From NCBI GenBank assembly GCA_018292915.2, contig JACVVK020000005.1:2335001-2399000 (forward strand): a stretch of DNA of 64,000 nucleotides. The letters run 5' to 3'. The DNA is from Batillaria attramentaria (Eukaryota > Mollusca > Gastropoda > Batillariidae). This document shows, one piece after another, positions 1 through 11,788 of this stretch; positions within the stretch are counted from its first letter, which is position 1, and every line of letters starts with the position of its first letter. A program made the translations under genes and the position numbers. The notes beneath the pieces are model-generated. The model did no database searches. It was not told the origin of the DNA and saw only the letters and a list, made by a program, of their open reading frames with translations.

Positions 1-910
1 TTCTGGTCTTTTCTCGTTCTCTCCCATTCCTCTGCTAACCAGGTCCATATCAGTACAGCCACCTAGACTATTTCACCTTTCTCATTAAAAAAAAAAAAAA
101 AAAAGCGAAAAAGAAAAAAGAAGAAAAAAATAAATAAATGTTTACATGTAAAATGTTTACGAAAGCAGGAAAAAAAATACTGAGAGGCAGCAGTCACAGT
201 TATTTTTTGTAGTAATTCGTGTGTGTAATTCATTTGTATGTATACGTATGTCGTATTTCAGCATTGTTTTCTTCGCTATTTTAGTGCAGCGTACAGAACT
301 ATGAAGTACGCACATATGTTTTTTTCATTAATTTGTGCCGGCGTGCATAGCGTTCACATGTGAAGCGCCAGTATATTCAAACTTTGTCTGTCAGCTACTT
401 GTGGTTTCTGAGTACACGTGTTACTCGGAAATGAACACATTCTGTATAAAACTGCTGTGTTGCCTTTTTTCTTTCTTTTTTTTTTTCTTTTTGAGGGGGA
501 GGGGGGGGGGGGTCGTACTGTGCTTGGTCGATGCCGTGACTTCTTAGGTTCTTTTTTCAGGGGTGAAGACTTTTTAAAAAAAGTTCTTTTAAAAAAAAAA
601 AAAAAAATTTAAGGGTGGGGGGCGCGGGAGGGATTCTTAGTGGATGGGATATTTGTGTTTATGTTCGTTTCTTATTATCATTTTTCTTCTTTTTTTTCAC
701 GGTTATTTTTGTCGGTGTCTCGCAGGAAGAGCAAGACAAACTGCACGCCACACCTCAAACGTGGATTGGGAAGGGAGGAGGGGGTGCACAGTTTAGTCCA
801 GTTTTATTCGTTTTTGGAATCTGCCTCAAGCACACCGCCCCCTGTCGCGTGTAAAGTGTTCTTTAGTTTTGGACGTTTGTCTTCATCGAGAACTGTTCTC
901 ATGTTGGTTT
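1..910. other. No gene seen; homopolymer-rich stretch
   Basis: Nothing coding is supported. The stretch holds an A-rich run near 86-130, a T-run followed by a G-run near 469-512, and a second A-run near 575-607. The short open frames here translate to Phe/Gly/Lys runs from these homopolymers and have no recognisable domain. Confidence 0.7.
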
Positions 911-1393
911 ATAATAATAATAATAATAATAATAATTGATATTTATATAGCGCTCTATCTCACAAAGAGCTCACAGCGCTTTACAAGAAAAGAAAAACAG
1001 AACAATGCAATCACATACAAACAAGTAGTACACCCTCACAAAACACACAAAGTATCAAACACTACAATCAGGTCCATGGTCACGATGCTCAAGGTCCCCC
1101 CCCCCCCCCCCACACACACACACAACAACCGGTTCAGTGAAAGAATTCATTAAAGAGATAGGTTTTTAAAGCAGAGCGGAAGGCCGAGTCAGTGCTTGCT
1201 GAGCGGACAAAGGAAGAGAATTCCAAATAGTCGGTGCTGCAGAAAAGAAAGACCTTTCTCCAAAGGTTTTAGTGAAGACACGTGGTTTGCAGAGTGTGAG
1301 AGTGTCCGATGATGGTTTATTTGTAAAATGCCAAATACCTGTTGTTTTTTCCCATCTCATATACGGCAAAATAATTACACAACGTCTTTGCAA
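911..1393 (-). mobile_element. 5'-truncated non-LTR retrotransposon, 3' end (LINE copy 1)
   Basis: Read on the minus strand, this is the last part of a LINE reverse-transcriptase ORF, then a 3' UTR containing poly-G and a short (TG)n, then the terminal word gcgctatataaat and an (ATT)n tail at 911-937. The same order (ORF end, (TG)n in the UTR, gcgctatata-like word, ATT tail) occurs at 12.1-12.4 kb and 27.8-28.2 kb, so this is one 3'-end family. The 5' part is missing, as usual for LINEs that stop early in reverse transcription. Confidence 0.75.
1135..1393 (-). pseudogene. LINE ORF2 C-terminus, frameshifted
   Basis: The minus-strand translation includes the phrase FGERSFFSAAPTIWNSLPLS, a hallmark of the extreme C-terminus of LINE polyproteins in many invertebrates (…AAP.lWNSLPl…). 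The expected ending SALKTYLFNEFFH and stop follow, but in another frame, so one frameshift separates the two parts. No RT catalytic motif is present because the copy is truncated upstream. It is a dead fragment, not a gene. Confidence 0.75.
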
Positions 1394-2260
1394 TTGTCAC
1401 ATACCGTTTCAGTTGTCAAGCCTTGACATGATTTGACCACAACGCTGTTACTTATTACGTTAAACTTTATTCGCTTCTTCTTGTTGTGTGTTGTTTTTGT
1501 TTGTTTAATTACTCTGCTTGTGTGCCTGCTAAAACCTGACATGCGCATTTTGACGGCAACGTGTTTTTTTTTTTGTTTTGTTTTTTTTTGCTTTTTGTTT
1601 TTTGTTTCTTTTTTATGTTCTTTTGTTGGGTTTTTGCGCATACGGGGTTTAGCAGGGAAACGAAATGTGAAAGATTTGTATCTCCGTCACCATATTGTAT
1701 ATTTTGTATGTACACACGACAAATTTTCACGTTTGTGGAGGTGGAGAAGAAATTGTTTCAGTACTGTGGTAATGTTATTAAACTCAGATTCCTGACACTT
1801 ATTTTGATTTGTGAAGGATTTTACCTGGTTGTTTCTTGTGCGTCATAATTGTCAGTCTACCTACTTGTTGTACAGTTGCTCATTCGTTTCAGAAATCATT
1901 TTACCCGGATGGAAAAAAAAAATGTAATAGGGATGAAATTTTGTTTTATGATCACAGAATTGGTAAGAAGTGGTGGGATGTGCGTAAACATTTCACAATG
2001 TGGAATCGATTCATGGTATAAATTTCGTTTCATGTTGTTTTTTTTTTTAATTTTTAATATAACTCTCTGGTGATTTGACCCACTATTTGTGACTAGTTTC
2101 CATTCGTAGCGTGATTGGTTTTCAGCGGTAAGGTTTTAACATGCAGGTGATGTGTCGTGAGGGGAAACAGTGTCGATGCTGTGTGAGGAGGAGAGAGAGA
2201 GGGAGGGAGCGAGAGCCTAGAAATAAAAATCGTAAAATGAGACCGAATTTTTTTTTTTGT
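1394..2260. other. AT-rich unassigned stretch
   Basis: AT-rich sequence with T-runs near 1,566-1,615 and 2,040-2,055. Open frames are mostly Phe/Lys-rich and look random. No repeat shared with the rest of the window was recognised. Confidence 0.5.
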
Positions 2261-2268
2261 TCGGTTTG

Positions 2269-2270
<2 letters not shown>

Positions 2271-2320
<50 letters not shown>

Positions 2321-2331
2321 CGTGCGTGCCA
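2271..2331. repeat. (TG)n microsatellite ending in (GTGC)n
   Basis: About 46 bp of TG dinucleotides, then three to four GTGC units. The CpG-containing tetramer at one edge of a TG array recurs in other arrays of this window. Confidence 0.95.
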
Positions 2332-2599
2332 TCACTGAAGGGGTTTGAAGGTGGTGTCGTCCCAGGGGCTACGACATAGCAATGAACGAAATAGTCACCT
2401 ACTTCAGGAGGTCGTAATACCTGAGATTTCATCGTGAGGTTAGCTAACAGCGATGATTCCTTGGAGGAGGGGGTCGCGAAATTGTAGAAATGAATTCGAT
2501 TAATGCAGTATACATATGTAACGTAAATGTCTGCGTATTTAAGCGAGTCCTCTTCATTTTGTGTGGAAAAAAATGGCGACTCCCAATTCTTGTTGCTGT

Positions 2600-2900
2600 T
2601 CTCTCTCTCTCTCTCTCTCTCTTTGGGGGGGGGGGGGGGGGTGCATTTCTAACAATAATCATAAAATCAAGCAAAAACAACAAGAACAACAAAAACAAAG
2701 AAGACAATTAAAATGAAACTTTTTTTTAAAGTGCGAGAACTTCAACATATCCTCAACAGATTTTCTTGGCACGTGAATCCCGGAGCAAAGCGTTGTAGCG
2801 ATCCAGTAATAGCATTAGAAGGCGACATGTGGTATTGTGTGTGACGCTCTCTGCCACTATCGCCCCACCAAATGGGCGCCTGTCAAACCCAGCCCGGTAA

Positions 2901-2932
<32 letters not shown>

Positions 2933-3050
2933 TCTCTCTCTCTCTCCGTCTCTCTCCCCCCCCCCTCCCCATCTCTCTCTCTCTCTCTCTCTCGTGCTCG
3001 CGCGTGCGTGTGTAAGTTTGATGAGCGAGGGAAACATGAACCAGAAAGAC

Positions 3051-3096
<46 letters not shown>

Positions 3097-3131
3097 AGGG
3101 TGGTACGACGGAAAGGGGGGGGGGGGGTCAC
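2600..3131. repeat. Composite simple-repeat cluster: (CT)n, poly-G, poly-C, (TC)n, (CA)n
   Basis: A (CT)n run at 2,600-2,623 abuts a G-run at 2,625-2,641. A C-run of roughly 28-30 bases starts near 2,903 and leads into (TC)n blocks to about 2,993, followed by (CA)n near 3,053-3,094 and a G-run near 3,114-3,127. About 240 bp between the two parts is ordinary sequence. Long frames on both strands here are low-complexity translations only. Confidence 0.9.
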
Positions 3132-3945
3132 AGTGTCAAAATGTTGATAAAGAACTTGATGTGGCAGTAAGTCAGTCTCAGATGCTGTCACACGAAAAAC
3201 ACACCCAAACAACGATTAGGACAATATTAACAGTGATTATAACCATATAAACAGAAAACTGATATAACCCACAATAAAGAACAATTTGCAGTTTCAGCAC
3301 ACGGTCAGTGTCCGTGCCGACAACTTTTAATGAAGAAACTGAAACGGTCTCAGTGTTGAAGACTAAACCATGAAAACCGACGAATCACATTTTCCCCTTC
3401 TTCCCAACGAAGCCACCTTCATTTCATCGAAATATTGTATATTGAGTTGACACTTCTTTGTTGTGGAGAACCAGTTTTGTTTTAATTTATTGATTGATTT
3501 ATTGCTGCTAAAAGCATATTTCACTGATTTTCTGTTTAATTTTCCGTCGTAGCAAAGGGCCGCGCCAAAAACGGGAGTGTTTAACCTGTGTGTTTCGGGT
3601 CAGAGCGGGCCCACACAGCCAGCCAAAAAAAAAGAAAAAAGTTCACCACTGATCCAAAACCACTGTGCCGAAAACCCAATTTGGCGTGTACCCCAGAAAT
3701 CCGCCTGTCCAACACGCAGGCGCGTTGGGGCTGGGTAAGCAAAAAACCGGAACGGGCTAAAAGCTCGAACCGGCACATCCACCGGAACAATGTATTTCGT
3801 CAAATCAGGCTGGAGTATTTGTGGGAGTTAATCTCGGGGAGGCGTCTGGGTTGGACGGTCATCATTGGATTACCATTCACGGCATATGGCGGTAATTTGG
3901 TTGACGGGCCTCGTGTCATGACCCAGTTGTAAAGACATGTTTGCG
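3132..3945. other. Unassigned unique-looking sequence
   Basis: Mixed-composition sequence with no shared repeat and no domain. Frames of 60-114 residues near 3,581-3,932 overlap on opposite strands and have no recognisable motif, so I do not call a gene. Confidence 0.45.
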
Positions 3946-4295
3946 GAGAGTCGACCGATTGCATTAGCAAGCAATCGAGGGCCGGGCAGCCGCGGACTAC
4001 GGCGGACCCCGGCGCATATTTGCATTTTCTATCGAAAGTGAATAGTTTGGGGAAGGCATTGGTGGGGAGGAGAGAAGAGGGGGCTGGCGGGGGGGGGAGA
4101 GGGGGTGGGGGTGGGGAAATGACAGCGGAGGTGATGTGACAAACCCGGCGTAGGAGAAGCAGGGGAGGGAGGGAGGGGGCGTGTCGGTGTGATGGCGGAC
4201 CGAATTTCGCCGAAAGCGGGATAGGGAACAGAGATCAACCCAACCCCGGAGGGTGCGTGTGAACGGTAGAGGCGCCGCAGGTTCAGTCTGGCAGA
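3945..4295 (+). promoter_or_regulatory. GC-rich island, candidate promoter-like region
   Basis: This is the first clearly GC- and CpG-rich stretch in the window. It contains a short inverted pair cgattgc…gcaatcg near 3,957-3,978, an octamer-like atttgcat near 4,018, purine/G-rich blocks at 4,070-4,120, a GC-box-like gggggcgtg near 4,175 and an atggcgg word near 4,191. These fit a promoter, but the assignment is inference; composition alone could also arise by chance among G-rich repeats. Confidence 0.25.
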
Positions 4296-4604
4296 TTGTG
4301 TTGTGGAGTTGTCCGTCCCTGTTACTGGCTGACCGGCCCTGAATACGACAGATGTCGCTGCTTCCTGGCTTCTGCTGGTGACGTGTTACTGTGTCGAGTT
4401 TTCTGTCTCTCTCGTTATCCCTTCCTCCGTTTAAGTCGGATTATCCCAGGTAATCTGTTCTTGTGTGCCAGACATGACAACTGCAGGTTCCGAATAATTT
4501 TGGCTCATATGGTTTGCACTGCATTGTGTCTGCAATATTTTTTGTGTGTGAGCAAAAGTAGCCACGGCAATCCGGCTTTTCCTTTAACTTTTAGCAGGAA
4601 ATAA
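4296..4604 (+). CDS. Hypothetical 102-residue ORF, doubtful
   Basis: An open frame beside the GC-rich island, Cys-rich near its N-terminus (MCCGVVRPC…) and free of simple repeats, so it is not a microsatellite artefact. I recognise no domain, signal peptide or family. An internal cccag|gtaatc word near 4,450 resembles a splice donor, so a first exon ending there is as plausible as this ORF. It could equally be a random open frame. Confidence 0.15.
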   Translation: MCCGVVRPCYWLTGPEYDRCRCFLASAGDVLLCRVFCLSRYPFLRLSRIIPGNLFLCARHDNCRFRIILAHMVCTALCLQYFLCVSKSSHGNPAFPLTFSRK

Positions 4605-4642
4605 TTCTTGTTGGCTTTTGGTTCTTAAATTGAACACTCTAC

Positions 4643-4710
4643 TTAATGCCTTGATTCACGACCAATATCGATATGGTTTTGTCGGTGGGTCGAGAGGGTA
4701 TGATCTCTGT
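4643..4710 (+). repeat. Left arm of a 67-68 bp inverted repeat
   Basis: This arm is the reverse complement of 5,278-5,344 with a single one-base length difference in a T-run. The arms are separated by 567 bp. See the matching entry and the finding. Confidence 0.9.
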
Positions 4711-4955
4711 TGGCATCTGTACGTGCCAACTTTGTACCGAACAACCTACCAACGTTACTGGTTGGAGAACATGATGGAAGGGACTCTCTGGGGCAAGTAA
4801 TGTGGTAGGTAAGCTAGGGTTTAACGTCCTCGGGACAAGAGTGATTTAAAAAAAAACCTCGTTGACCTTGAAACAGTTGGGAGCAGTTGTTGGTTTGTTT
4901 CAGTGTTATGTTCTGTTTTGTTTTGATTTTTTGTTTTAATTTTGTTGTAAATTTC

Positions 4956-4958
<3 letters not shown>

Positions 4959-4995
<37 letters not shown>
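4959..4995. repeat. (AG)n microsatellite
   Basis: A pure AG dinucleotide run of about 36 bp within the spacer between the two arms of the 4.6/5.3 kb inverted repeat. Confidence 0.95.
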
Positions 4996-4996
<1 letters not shown>

Positions 4997-5277
4997 CTTA
5001 GTCACAGAACAGGATTCAAGTCAGTAAACTCAAAACGAACACTTTCAGACAGGGACTGAGTGAGTACTTGAAAACATTCTGACCGATTTCAGAAAAAAAA
5101 CAACCACCGACACTATATTTGTCACAAAGTGCACAAGTGGACCTAGTATTTGCTAATGCCACGTAGATTTGCTCTTGAGGAGTGAAGTAGGGGGTTGGTG
5201 GGGGGTGGGGGGGGGGTGCAGTGTCATGTGTCGCTTACCACCTGGGCTAGTCTCAAGGAGACAAAAGCAACAAGGGC

Positions 5278-5344
5278 ACAGAGATCATACCCTCTCGACC
5301 CACCGACAAACCATATCGATATTGGTCGTGAATCAAGGCATTAA
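5278..5344 (-). repeat. Right arm of a 67-68 bp inverted repeat
   Basis: Near-perfect reverse complement of 4,643-4,710 (one missing T). Sequence outside the arms does not match. The near identity implies recent duplication or a structural constraint; no transposase remnant was seen in the spacer. Confidence 0.9.
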
Positions 5345-5458
5345 ATTTGGTCCTGGGGCCGTGCACAAACTGAATGTCGAGTGTTAAGTGGTTGGTACGA
5401 ATCGTCGCAAAGGCAGGAATATCGAACTTCCTGGAACAATACGGTTGAGGTCTGTCTG

Positions 5459-5487
5459 CCTGTCTCTCTCTCTCTCTCTCTCTCTCG

Positions 5488-5554
<67 letters not shown>

Positions 5555-5586
5555 GGATTTTTTTTTTTTGGGGGGGGGGAGGGGGC
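5459..5586. repeat. (TC)n-(CA)n compound microsatellite plus T/G runs
   Basis: A (TC)n run of about 27 bp continues into about 64 bp of (CA)n, then T9-10 and a G-rich run. The same (TC)n-(CA)n order is seen at 47.95-48.09 kb. Confidence 0.95.
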
Positions 5587-5727
5587 GAGAGCGGTGTTAC
5601 TACTTCTTACACCCGCCCCATCCTCCTTATCACCACCTATACACTTCTCACACACGTTCTTCAAAATTACTCCGCAGAATACTGTCGAGGAGTCCCGCTG
5701 TGCCATTGAAGAGCACTACTACGGAAA

Positions 5728-5757
5728 GAGAGAGAGAGAGAGAGAGTGAGAGAGAGA
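5728..5757. repeat. (GA)n microsatellite
   Basis: Short GA run with one interruption (gtgaga). No associated feature. Confidence 0.9.
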
Positions 5758-8480
5758 AAATGAAAACTTCAAAGACTTTTCACTTCGAACAAAATTGCAG
5801 GAAAACCCGCCCTTTTTACCGGAGATCACTTCGAAAAGGACATATTACCTTTGTTTCAGGACGTGTTTTAAACAATAGGGGAAATCCGCTTTTGTTTGAA
5901 ATCCGTCGGTAGCGTTCAAACCGTTTAAGCTCGGGCCACAAGTACAACAGAAGACGCAACAAAGACTCCAGCGGATTATTGGCTTTTGGTTCGAGAGAGA
6001 GAGGCGGGAAAAGGGGGGAATAATGGGGAAGGGAAAGAGCTCTTCAGTGTGGGGAAACTAGATTTGTCTTATCGATGTAGGCGATACAATAACACTTGAA
6101 AACTAATTGTGCATGAGCATCCCGATGTTGTCTCAACACTTGGAAACAGATTGTGCTTTGGACGGTTCGGTTTGCGGAGAGAGGGGAGGGAGAAGGGGGG
6201 GGGGGGTGTGGTACGTAGGCTACTTCGGCGGAGAAGCAGGCTCGGCAAGGACTCGACTGATCCAGACCTTGAGTCCGGCTTTCCAGATTTTTTTCCCACG
6301 TTCCTTCAAATATAAACATAAACATAACATTAGGAATTAGGAGAGAGCTGCTTTGGAATCACTGTCACATGCACGCTTTGACTTACTCACTATAACTTTC
6401 TTTTTTTTCTTTTTTTTTTTCACTGTGATGAAAACTATCACCACCACAAGATACTTGTAATGACATGCACCTAGCGCTTCACCGAAATAATTTTGGCTGT
6501 TGTGCACGTTGTTCAGTGTTTTACTTTATTGATCGTACTTCTTGGTTTGTTGTTGTTGTTTTTAATGGTGGTGGTTGTGGTGGTGTCGTTGTTTGTTTTG
6601 TTTGTTTGTTTGTTTGTTTGCTTGCTTGCTAAGAACACCACACTACAAATTCCCGTTTAGGGTTAACAAAGATTTATTGAAATGAATTAAATCGAATTGA
6701 AATCAAAATCAAGTTATATTTCGTAGACTTTTTTATGTTGAGCACCTCCGTTTCAGTCACTTACCAGGCCCCCCCACCCCCACTCCCCACCCCACCCGCC
6801 CCACCCACTCTCCCCACGTTGGGGGATTGGAAGTTGCGGAGGCCGGGAAACCTGGGAGGGTGCTTTTTTGTACAGCCACTCTTTACTTTTTCTTTAATTA
6901 TTACAAATGAATACAAATGAAATGTTACCATATATGTCAGTCATACCTTTATTTTGATTGTTTCATCCACGATTTTTTTCAGACTGTTTTTGATGAGATG
7001 TGTCTGTGTCAATGGCTGTTTTGATCACATTACGAAACATTTTTTATTTTATTTTATTTCATTTTTGTATCCATTTTCATTATGTAATTTTGCCGCTGTT
7101 TTTCTTCTCCTACATATACCTTTTGTTTTGTTTTGTTTTGTTTTGTTTTGTTTTCGGTTTGTCGTCATCCATTTGGATAAACTGCTACTTTGTTTTCGAC
7201 GAACCTTTCACATTTTTTTTTTTTCAACTTTCGTGGTAAAATTACGCGGGAAAAAAACAACCGTAACACCAAAAATTATTTCCGTGAATTTTCGCATCTT
7301 ATACGATGTGTGCATTTAAAGTACCCTTTTTTTTTTTTGCAACGGGTCGGAAGAGGGTGGGGTTAGTACGCGAAAGAGAAAGGAAGGTTTGGGCAACGGG
7401 CTTGTTGAGGCAGGGGATATAGAACAAGTGTGCACGTCACCCCACTCACCACACCCCCTTATTTTTTTGTATTCATTCATATTGTATTTTTTGTTGTTGT
7501 TGTTGTTCTTCTTGTGTTTGTTTGTTTGTTTGTTTTTGTTTATTTGTTGTTATTTGTTTGTTGTTGTGTTTTCTTCTTTTTTTTTTGGGGGGGGGGGAGG
7601 GGGAGGTATATTTATCACAAAACCTGACTCTCATAAATAAAATAATAAATAAATAAATAAATAAACTGATGTGATATAGAAAAAAAAAGGAATTAAAATT
7701 GTTCAAACCGTTTACGACACCAACCTTTCCCAAGCAGGATTATAAATAGCCTAACCGCTCCTCGAAAACAATGACTGGTTTTCCTCAAAGTTCTAATGCA
7801 TGTTTTCACTCCCAGTCCTGCATGTGGGTGTGGTGATGGCGAACCTGAAAATTATCTTTACCCGTATATGCGAAGCAAATCCCCCTCCCCCCCCCCCAAA
7901 GTAATAACACATCAACGACACGGTTGAGCAATTTTCAATAGGTTACCAACAGAACAGCCTAGAAGGTCTGCTTTTGAATCGAAAACAAACCTCCAGAGTA
8001 AATTCCACCATGCTGAAATAATTGCATAATCTCCCCCCTCCCCCTCTCCCACCCCCACTATCCACACGTGATCTCCCCCCTCCTCACCGACCCTGTACCT
8101 CTGTTGCAGCCGCAAAATTTCGAAATTTAATTGTAAGCAGATAGATTTTTTTTTTAAAAGATTGGAACCCACCCCAAATTAGTGTACGCTCAGAGAGAGG
8201 GTATTTTCGCAAGTCCTTGAAAAATCTCAGCCCTGTAATTTTTTTTAGCTATGTCGATACCTAGATACTTGAGGTTTTCGTTTTTTTTTTTGTTTTTTTA
8301 ATCTCACATGCAAGGGTTTTTCTTATTGGCTGTAATGCGCGATCCAACCATGTTTCTCGGGACTTTCTCATTCTTGTTCTGTTTTTGCATTGGAATTTTG
8401 GGCGCAATGTTACAATATTCTTTTCTGTACTTATTCCATGTGGAGTTTTAGACTCTTACAATATCGTCAACGGCGTACAC
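5758..8480. other. Non-coding, simple-sequence-rich stretch
   Basis: No gene or recognised dispersed repeat. It contains TTG/TTTG runs near 6,548-6,620, a (TTTTG)n run near 7,123-7,153, TTG and TTTG runs near 7,491-7,565 followed by a G-run at 7,587-7,605, a (AAAT)n run near 7,640-7,665, and several C-runs (6,770-6,810, 7,880-7,898, 8,030-8,070). Open frames here are Phe/Leu/Val-rich artefacts. Confidence 0.6.
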
Positions 8481-8484
8481 TATT

Positions 8485-8582
8485 TCCATTGTTGTTGTTG
8501 TTGTTGTTCCTGTTGTTGTACCTGTTGTGGTACATAGTTGTTGTTGGTGGTGTTGTTGGTGGTGGTGGTGGTGGTGGTGTCT
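8485..8582. repeat. (TTG)n/(GTG)n trinucleotide repeats
   Basis: Runs of TTG then GTG triplets separated by short unique words, just upstream of the large (CA)n at 8,673. The opposite frame reads poly-Thr/His. Confidence 0.9.
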
Positions 8583-8667
8583 GGTTGCTTGGTTGGTTGG
8601 TGTGTTTTCTTCCTCGTCCGTCGCGCATATCCCTTGACTTATTGTAAGGCAATTTTCGTTCAAGTCG

Positions 8668-8832
<165 letters not shown>

Positions 8833-8930
8833 TGTCTGCCTGACCTTGGGTTTTCGATGGACGCAGTAGGGGGAAGAAGTTACTTACTAAACCAACATAT
8901 ACAGCAAGACGTTACGGAGAGAAAAGTACC

Positions 8931-9011
8931 CCCCCCCCCCCTCTCTCTCTCCCCCTCTCTCTCTCTCCCCCAAAACAAAACAAAACAAAACAAAACAAAA
9001 CAAAACAAAAC
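8931..9011. repeat. Poly-C, (TC)n, (AAAAC)n compound repeat
   Basis: A C-run, then TC blocks, then at least eight AAAAC pentamers near 8,971-9,011. Confidence 0.95.
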
Positions 9012-9758
<747 letters not shown>

Positions 9759-10234
9759 TTTGTTGTTGTTATTGTTTTGTTTTGTTTTTTTTTTTTTTGC
9801 CATGCCGTATTCTGTGTATTCCATGACTGTCTCTTTCTATTCAGTTTGTCTTGTTTATTTTATTTCTCAATGACGAATTTTGTTTCAGCGATACCAGAGT
9901 CAGCTATGTGCAGAACTAGATGATAAAATAAAAATGAAGAAACACTGACATTGCTCTGCCACCTATAATATTGGACCACATTTTACACACTCCATTTTGT
10001 GTGTACATGTTTATTTTGGAATTAATATTGTTTGACATTTTTCACCTCAACGGTGTCTATAAATAAAAACAAAACCATTTTTCTGCAATGTTTTGGAAAT
10101 GTCAGTATGAAAGACTATAGCCCGAAGACACGGACTCAGAGTGAACTACATGTTTCATTACATACTGTTACAAACACTTTAAAATCAGTCAGTATTTCTG
10201 TCTTTCTTTTTTCTTTATTTATCCTGTTACTTTA
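9759..10234. other. AT-rich unassigned sequence
   Basis: No coding or repeat signal recognised apart from T-runs near 9,780-9,798. Confidence 0.5.
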
Positions 10235-10435
10235 GGGGAGCGCGACAGCTGAGCTAAAAGAGCTTCGAAATTTGAAAGCTCGGGTCAAGAGTTGGAATCC
10301 CGGCTAGGAGCGAAACGTTTGTGCTGACCTTTTCTCCTCGCCCCGCCTTTAATATCATCCGTCAGTCGTGGAAAAGGACGTTAAACCGCAACCAACCAAC
10401 CGACCAACCAGCCAACCAACCAACCAACCAACCCA
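10235..10435 (+). mobile_element. SINE family A, old degenerate copy
   Basis: The head retains ggggagc…gagct and a B-box-like gttggaatccc; the body keeps tgtgctgacctttt, gccccgcctttaatatcat and ggaaaaggacgttaaac. The tail is (AACC)n instead of the (ACCC)n of younger copies. Many substitutions against copies such as 58,762-58,942 mark it as old. No target duplication is evident. Confidence 0.8.
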
Positions 10436-10659
10436 CCCTGTTCTGTTTAATCACCAGCTTGGAGAAACCTGTCCTGGAAAGCACAACGATAGTTTATAAT
10501 AATATCGAGGGACAGCATCTTCAATTTCTTGAAAGAGGCCAATTTGTTTTATAAGATATAGACTCTTTAAATAGTACAGACGTGCACTGACTTGAATATG
10601 CTGACCTGTTATTAAACCTTGGAACGACTCATTTAAACCACGCAGATTTTTAATATATA

Positions 10660-10785
10660 TTTACATCCTGTTTTATCGCCTGTCTTTTATGTTTAATGAC
10701 CTGCAGAGAAAGACTTAGCATAGCCGCGAAATAGTCTCTCAGTTGGTTGCGCGGCGTAAAGCCCTAAATAACTAACTAACAAATT
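10660..10785 (+). mobile_element. Dispersed repeat family E, (AACT)n-tailed
   Basis: Shares tagccgcgaaatagtct, a gcgcggcgtaaagccctaa word and an (AACT)n tail with the copy at 49,234-49,366 and, more weakly, 59,205-59,295; reverse copies lie at 32,709-32,834 and 55,085-55,147. The short length and simple tail resemble a SINE 3' part, but no tRNA-like head was found, so its class is open. Confidence 0.7.
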
Positions 10786-11705
10786 ATAATAATATCACCG
10801 TCATAAGGAGAAAGAGGTTTAGAGCCATGCATCTGATAGGCAAATACGCCCTTTTTTTTTTTTCTTTTTTTTTTTTCTTTTTTTTTCAAATGACGGTAGA
10901 ATTTAACACACTATACATGCATCGCGGTGCACGGAAAATAACCTGTCTTTTCCCCTTGACTCAATCCCCATGCACGAACAAGCGAAAATAAACTCAGAAC
11001 CCCGGGTGCATTCACGCTCACGTAAGCGAAATGAATACCCATCCTCACAGACCCACTCACAGAAACTCCTCCAAAATTTCTTTAGGGACATGTCCAAGTG
11101 GGTAACGCAACCAGACGAAAAGAGCGTTTGACTCCAAAGCTGAAAACCCCCTCATCTTTCATCTTCCTCTCTCTCTCTCCCCCTCTCTCTCTCTAGAACC
11201 TTTTCACCACTGGAACTTAGAAAAGAAAAAAATTGAGGGGCACAAAAACTATTCAAACGAGTCAAAGCTTTTTCGATACTCAATTTACCCTTATGTATTG
11301 TCCCGCACGTCCAAATATTTCGACACCAGCAAAATTATCGAGGAGCCCTTCAAAGAAGCTTCGAAAACAGATAATCTAGAATTGTGAAGCGCGGTAGGGG
11401 GGTGTCCTGTTGAATTAAGGTTTGGGGAAAGCGGTGTATGTGGAGAGAGCGAAGGTCTTCGGGCACGAGATCGAAGGCTGAGAGAGATTTAAAAAAAAAA
11501 AGAGAGAGATGAGAGAGAGAGCGAAAAAAAAAGAAGAAAAAAAAAAAAGAAGATGTTCCTGAAATGAGAGAGAAATCACAAGAGCGAAAATGAGTTCTGT
11601 GAAAATTGCCGAAATGGGTGAAATGTTTGTTAAAAGAGGGAGGTATTCACGTTTGAGTATTCTTAGTTTTGTGTGGTTTGTTTCGAGGCGACACGCATGA
11701 CACAT
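10786..11705. other. Unassigned stretch with T-runs and purine runs
   Basis: T-runs near 10,850-10,887, short (TC)n near 11,166-11,195 and A/GA-rich runs near 11,490-11,560. Small frames (64-98 residues) lack any motif. No gene called. Confidence 0.5.
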
Positions 11706-11788
11706 TGACACATTCCGTACCTAGTATCCCACGTTTGTTGACTCTTTACCGGTTTCGGTCCTGTATGCGAAAGTCAGACAAGATGTAC

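Noticed and set aside
3581..3932. Overlapping 67-114 aa ORFs on both strands
   Set aside because: They are mutual shadows without any domain, splice context or repeat relation; not enough to call a gene.
4959..4995. (AG)n as part of a designed stem-loop between the inverted arms
   Set aside because: It is a plain microsatellite, and nothing links it to the arms beyond position.
10381..10435. Telomere-like or satellite (AACC)n tract
   Set aside because: Short and located exactly where the SINE A tail belongs.
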